Shown one piece after another: positions 32,900 to 35,472 of a stretch of DNA of 35,472 nucleotides. The position numbers were made by a program, and so were the translations under genes. The notes below the pieces were generated by a model that saw only the letters and a program-made list of their open reading frames with translations, was not told where the DNA came from and did not search any database. Position 1 is the first letter of the stretch. Every line of letters starts with the position of its first letter. This DNA comes from a virus, in the IMG/VR virus record IMGVR_UViG_3300009420_002879, positions 1 through 35,472 of that record. One strand, written 5' to 3'.

Positions 32900-33000
32900 A
32901 TGTCAGTTATTATTTGTTATTTATTAATATAGTTAAATATAATCAAAAATACGCAAGATAAAAAATTTCTGACGTATTATTTTAGAAAGTTATTAACAAT
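32900..33000 (-). promoter_or_regulatory. 101-nt gap with two TATATT boxes
   Basis: Minus-strand TATATT boxes lie at 32936-32941 and 32926-32931, followed by a ~26-nt A/T-rich leader (ATAAATAACAAATAATAACT) before the membrane-protein ATG. The upper part is repeat copy B. No ORF is seen in the gap. Confidence 0.45.
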
Positions 33001-33004
33001 CTAT
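32929..33004. repeat. Intergenic repeat, copy B
   Basis: This copy matches 11311-11386 with about six differences over 76 bp and copy C over its palindrome half. It has GTTAATAAC (32989-32997), hairpin arms at 32950-32958 and 32968-32976 followed on the minus strand by a T-run, and ends in a TATATT box. The T-run makes this the copy most like a Rho-independent terminator. Confidence 0.85.
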
Positions 33005-33402
33005 CTTTTTACTTTGATGTAGATAATTTCATGTACTTCTGTATCTACTCTTTTTAACCCAGCATCATTGGTTAATAGCATACAGTTTCTATAATTTTCC
33101 CAATCTACTTGGAATGTTGTATCTAATACTCCGTTATTTACAGACTCAATTAATCTATTTAATGCATTAATTGTGTAAAGTGTATTAGTATTCTTCTTTC
33201 TATGTAGTGATATAGTATTCTCTAGTATTGTAATGTCACTGCTTGCCTCAACATTATAAGTACACATTAACTCTCTAGTGTCATTAACATTTTTTAGCAC
33301 AAAAACTTTATTATATAGAACATCATACGTCTCAACAACTAGGTCAACAGTCTTTGTTAAAGCCTTAGTGTTTGAAAATGTACATAGTAGTTGAGTTCTC
33401 AT
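33001..33402 (-). CDS. Unknown phage protein
   Basis: A 133-residue soluble protein predicted to mix strands and helices: RTQLLCTFSNTKALTKTVDL at the N-terminus, VETYDVLYNKVFVLKNVNDT, then ITILENTISLHRKKN and a C-terminal EIIYIKVKR strand. No catalytic motif, membrane segment or cysteine cluster is visible. The start shares one base with the upstream stop (TAATG) and the stop directly abuts repeat copy B, so it ends a transcription unit. Family not recognised; position suggests relation to the large upstream virion-like gene. Confidence 0.6.
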   Translation of the reverse strand: MRTQLLCTFSNTKALTKTVDLVVETYDVLYNKVFVLKNVNDTRELMCTYNVEASSDITILENTISLHRKKNTNTLYTINALNRLIESVNNGVLDTTFQVDWENYRNCMLLTNDAGLKRVDTEVHEIIYIKVKR

Positions 33403-35444
33403 TACATTATTACCTTTTTATTCTTTAGCATCCAAGCCCATGACCTAGTTGTTGTACCTTGAACACTAAAGGTTAGCTTGTTATCTCCACTTGATCTATA
33501 TGCAACTTGTGTATATGTAGGTCCATCTTGTAAAAAGTCATTTAGTACATATACACCATTATTTGTATATCCTGCAGCCTGTACATTTGATTCAATTACT
33601 AGGCCTGGTACAGTCTTAGTCTTAAACTCATCAAGTATACTTGCCTTTTTCTCTCTAAATTCTGCCCCTGAAAATAAGTAGCTATATGCACCACTACCAT
33701 CATTACTCATGTATACCTTATATATTGGAAGGTTAGTTGAGCCAAAGTGCATTTCTTTTTCAAGTTCTACAAAGTCTTCTAGAATCTTAGATGCAGACTT
33801 TATATTTCCAGACTGGTTAGACATCATCTTTTTCATAGTATCATAAGCTAAAAAGTTAACCATAAACTTTATTACAGTATTTGCTCCAGGATTACCTTTA
33901 GGTAGTGAAGATGTCATAGGTGGTTTAGATGCTGGTGTCTTTGTTATTCCATTACCTGAACCAACCTTTCCAGTTACATCTTTATAAGCTTTAATTGCAT
34001 GACCTACAACATCATTATATTTCTTTTTACTATTCTTATGGTATTCATTTGTTACAGCCTGAGAGAATGACCATGGGTCTAGTCCTTTACTTTTTGCCTC
34101 ATCTAATTTTAAGCCTTTGCCTAACTTTTTTATTAAATCATCAGCAGGCTTAGTACTAGTCTTAGAAAGTGCAGAGACTACTGATGAGCTGAAGCCTTTT
34201 AGCTTCCCTCTAACAGCTGAGATAGTAGATTGATATTTGTCTTTTAGAAACTCAAGGCCTGCCTTAAAATAGTCCTTTAGGCCTTCATTTAATAAGAATT
34301 CACTGCTTTCATACCTACCAATGTCTTCAAACATAAATCTAACAGCATCACTCCATGATGGTAGTCCGTATCTTGCCTTAACCAATCCAGTGACTCTACC
34401 TAGTTGTGCACCAGTAGCTGATTTCTTATTACTTACTTGCCAGAATACATCTCCAGAGGATGTTGTACATTTCCCATCACTTGTATATGTTACTGAGTCC
34501 TTGGCTATATTTTTTATAAGTGATTCAGGGCTACCTTTAACAATTATGCTGTCAGGTGTAGGTACTTTTCCTCCAGCTTTTGTATCAGCTAATTTTGGAT
34601 TTGAATTGTGAGCTGTATAATATGCATCTATTTTTTTATGAATAAAGTTCCAACCTAAACAATTTTTATCGGATGCAAACTTATGAGTTCCATTTGCTAG
34701 TTCAAGTGCCAGAATTAAATCTGGAATACTGCCTTCAATTCCAGAAGCTACTAAGCTTCCTGCCCTCATCTCACCACTTGACAGTGCAGACTTCATATCT
34801 TTTATTGCATCTTTCTGAGCCTTAGCAGCAACCTTTTCATTACCACTTAGCATTGCATTAATATATGGCTGTGGGTTAAAAGACAGACCAGCTAATGCTG
34901 CAGATTCTAGTGTTGTATCTTTCCACTTTATGCCTGCAGAGGTGTCACCATAGTGGCTAAACTTATTACCTATTGTGTCAGCTTTTCCTATTATCTTCCA
35001 CACAGTAGAGCCATCAGTTAGATATACTTCTGTAGTACCAGATCCTGCAGTACCTATATTTTCCTCAGGCACATCCTGTGGCTTTGCCTTCTTTATTATC
35101 TTAGGTATCTTTCCAAATCTCTTTGTCCACCACCCAATATCTTTATCTTTAAGTATTATCTGATGTCCTACTGGATAGCTACTTTTGAATATTGAAGCCT
35201 CAGTTATTAGCTCGTCCTCACTTAAAGACTTTCCTAGTTCTACACAAAATCTTTGAAAGTCCTCTGCTCCACTATTAGGATTACGCATGTTAGAAATTAT
35301 AATATGTGCTTCACTTGTTGAGCATCCAAGCTCAGGTAATATCCTAGACAATACCTTTAGATGAACTTCATTAGTAGAGTCAGGACATCCGTCTTTCACT
35401 CTATATGCCCACTCATTTATTATTTTATCAATACTAAGCTTCAT
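33402..35444 (-). CDS. Large unknown phage protein, possible virion component
   Basis: A 680-residue protein. The N-terminus (SIDKIINEWAYRVKDGCPDS followed by LKVLSRILPELGCSTSEA) has the EWAYRV-DG-P pattern that I recall from the start of many proteins in T4-like marine phages. Two similar helical segments near residues 365-420 and 520-560 flank a Lys/Ser/Thr/Pro-rich linker (ITKTPASKPPMTSSLPKGNP). The rest mixes Gly/Ser-rich loops and short strands, without an enzymatic signature. Size, composition and the N-terminal motif suggest a structural or ejected protein; this is inference. The first 28 nt of the window upstream (35445-35472) hold no gene. Confidence 0.6.
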   Translation of the reverse strand: MKLSIDKIINEWAYRVKDGCPDSTNEVHLKVLSRILPELGCSTSEAHIIISNMRNPNSGAEDFQRFCVELGKSLSEDELITEASIFKSSYPVGHQIILKDKDIGWWTKRFGKIPKIIKKAKPQDVPEENIGTAGSGTTEVYLTDGSTVWKIIGKADTIGNKFSHYGDTSAGIKWKDTTLESAALAGLSFNPQPYINAMLSGNEKVAAKAQKDAIKDMKSALSSGEMRAGSLVASGIEGSIPDLILALELANGTHKFASDKNCLGWNFIHKKIDAYYTAHNSNPKLADTKAGGKVPTPDSIIVKGSPESLIKNIAKDSVTYTSDGKCTTSSGDVFWQVSNKKSATGAQLGRVTGLVKARYGLPSWSDAVRFMFEDIGRYESSEFLLNEGLKDYFKAGLEFLKDKYQSTISAVRGKLKGFSSSVVSALSKTSTKPADDLIKKLGKGLKLDEAKSKGLDPWSFSQAVTNEYHKNSKKKYNDVVGHAIKAYKDVTGKVGSGNGITKTPASKPPMTSSLPKGNPGANTVIKFMVNFLAYDTMKKMMSNQSGNIKSASKILEDFVELEKEMHFGSTNLPIYKVYMSNDGSGAYSYLFSGAEFREKKASILDEFKTKTVPGLVIESNVQAAGYTNNGVYVLNDFLQDGPTYTQVAYRSSGDNKLTFSVQGTTTRSWAWMLKNKKVIM

Positions 35445-35472
35445 AATTGTCTAATTGTCCAAAGGCCCAAAG

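Noticed and set aside
1-35472. Plus-strand open frames of 60-140 codons throughout
   Set aside because: They lie opposite well-supported minus-strand genes, have low-complexity translations rich in Ser, Leu, Ile and Phe and no ribosome sites; they are shadows of coding on the other strand.
1-35472. CRISPR array, tRNA, integrase, transposase
   Set aside because: No regularly spaced direct repeats, cloverleaf genes or recombinase/transposase motifs were found. The three similar intergenic repeats are far apart and not spacer-separated.
35445-35472. CTTTGG direct repeat as an attachment site
   Set aside because: The two CTTTGG copies are too short and sit at the window edge; no integrase or tRNA is nearby.

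Overview
The window is a gene-dense, AT-rich segment of a large tailed dsDNA phage, most likely a T4-like myovirus or jumbo-phage relative of an aquatic host. Every supported gene lies on the minus strand, so transcription runs from high to low coordinates. Genes abut or overlap, often by 1, 4 or 8 nt. No tRNA, CRISPR array, insertion sequence or integrase was seen. The phage call rests on a T4-type recombination/replication set (RecA/UvsX-like, gp32-like SSB, DnaB-type helicase, FEN exonuclease) combined with ribonucleotide reductase, DUF3310, a SLOG protein and many small unknown genes. The host cannot be named from the sequence.

Layout in transcription order. (1) 35444-32555: a large unknown, possibly virion, protein, a small unknown protein and a four-helix membrane protein. 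(2) 32530-26936: DNA repair and replication genes, namely UvdE-type UV endonuclease, a 57-residue histone H1/Hc1-like protein missed by simple ORF cut-offs, gp32-like SSB, RecA/UvsX, FEN exonuclease and DnaB helicase. (3) 26877-20804: nucleotide and accessory metabolism, with NrdB, NrdA, a zinc-ribbon protein, cysteine synthase, a flavoprotein, a MazG-like/HAD phosphatase fusion and an unknown protein. (4) 20733-15394: a bacterial-type DNA polymerase III alpha split into two genes just before its first catalytic aspartates, then a thymidylate-kinase/thymidylate-synthase-like fusion and a divergent ThyX-like protein. (5) 15404-11383: an unknown protein, GroES, GroEL and four small genes. (6) 11312-9790: a Cas4/AddB-style nuclease with four cysteines, a SLOG protein and a hidden ribbon-helix-helix regulator. 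(7) 9776-1: a glycan-decoration operon with two GT4, one GT2, one GT2-GT25 fusion and one GT10 fucosyltransferase-like enzyme, a 2OG-Fe(II) oxygenase-like protein, a miniature DegT-like protein, a GDP-fucose-synthase-like epimerase/reductase and a ColD-type 3-dehydratase cut by the window edge.

Most intergenic gaps carry an AATATA/TATATT box. At four genes the box sits 5-6 nt before the ATG with no Shine-Dalgarno between, which predicts leaderless transcripts. Three gaps share a ~73 bp repeat containing a perfect GTTAATAAC palindrome.

The most notable candidate systems are: (a) an unusual thymidylate/pyrimidine module next to a split Pol III alpha, which could support dTMP supply or a modified pyrimidine; (b) a phage-encoded GDP-deoxysugar (fucose/colitose-like) pathway with a matching fucosyltransferase; and (c) a phage GroES-GroEL operon.
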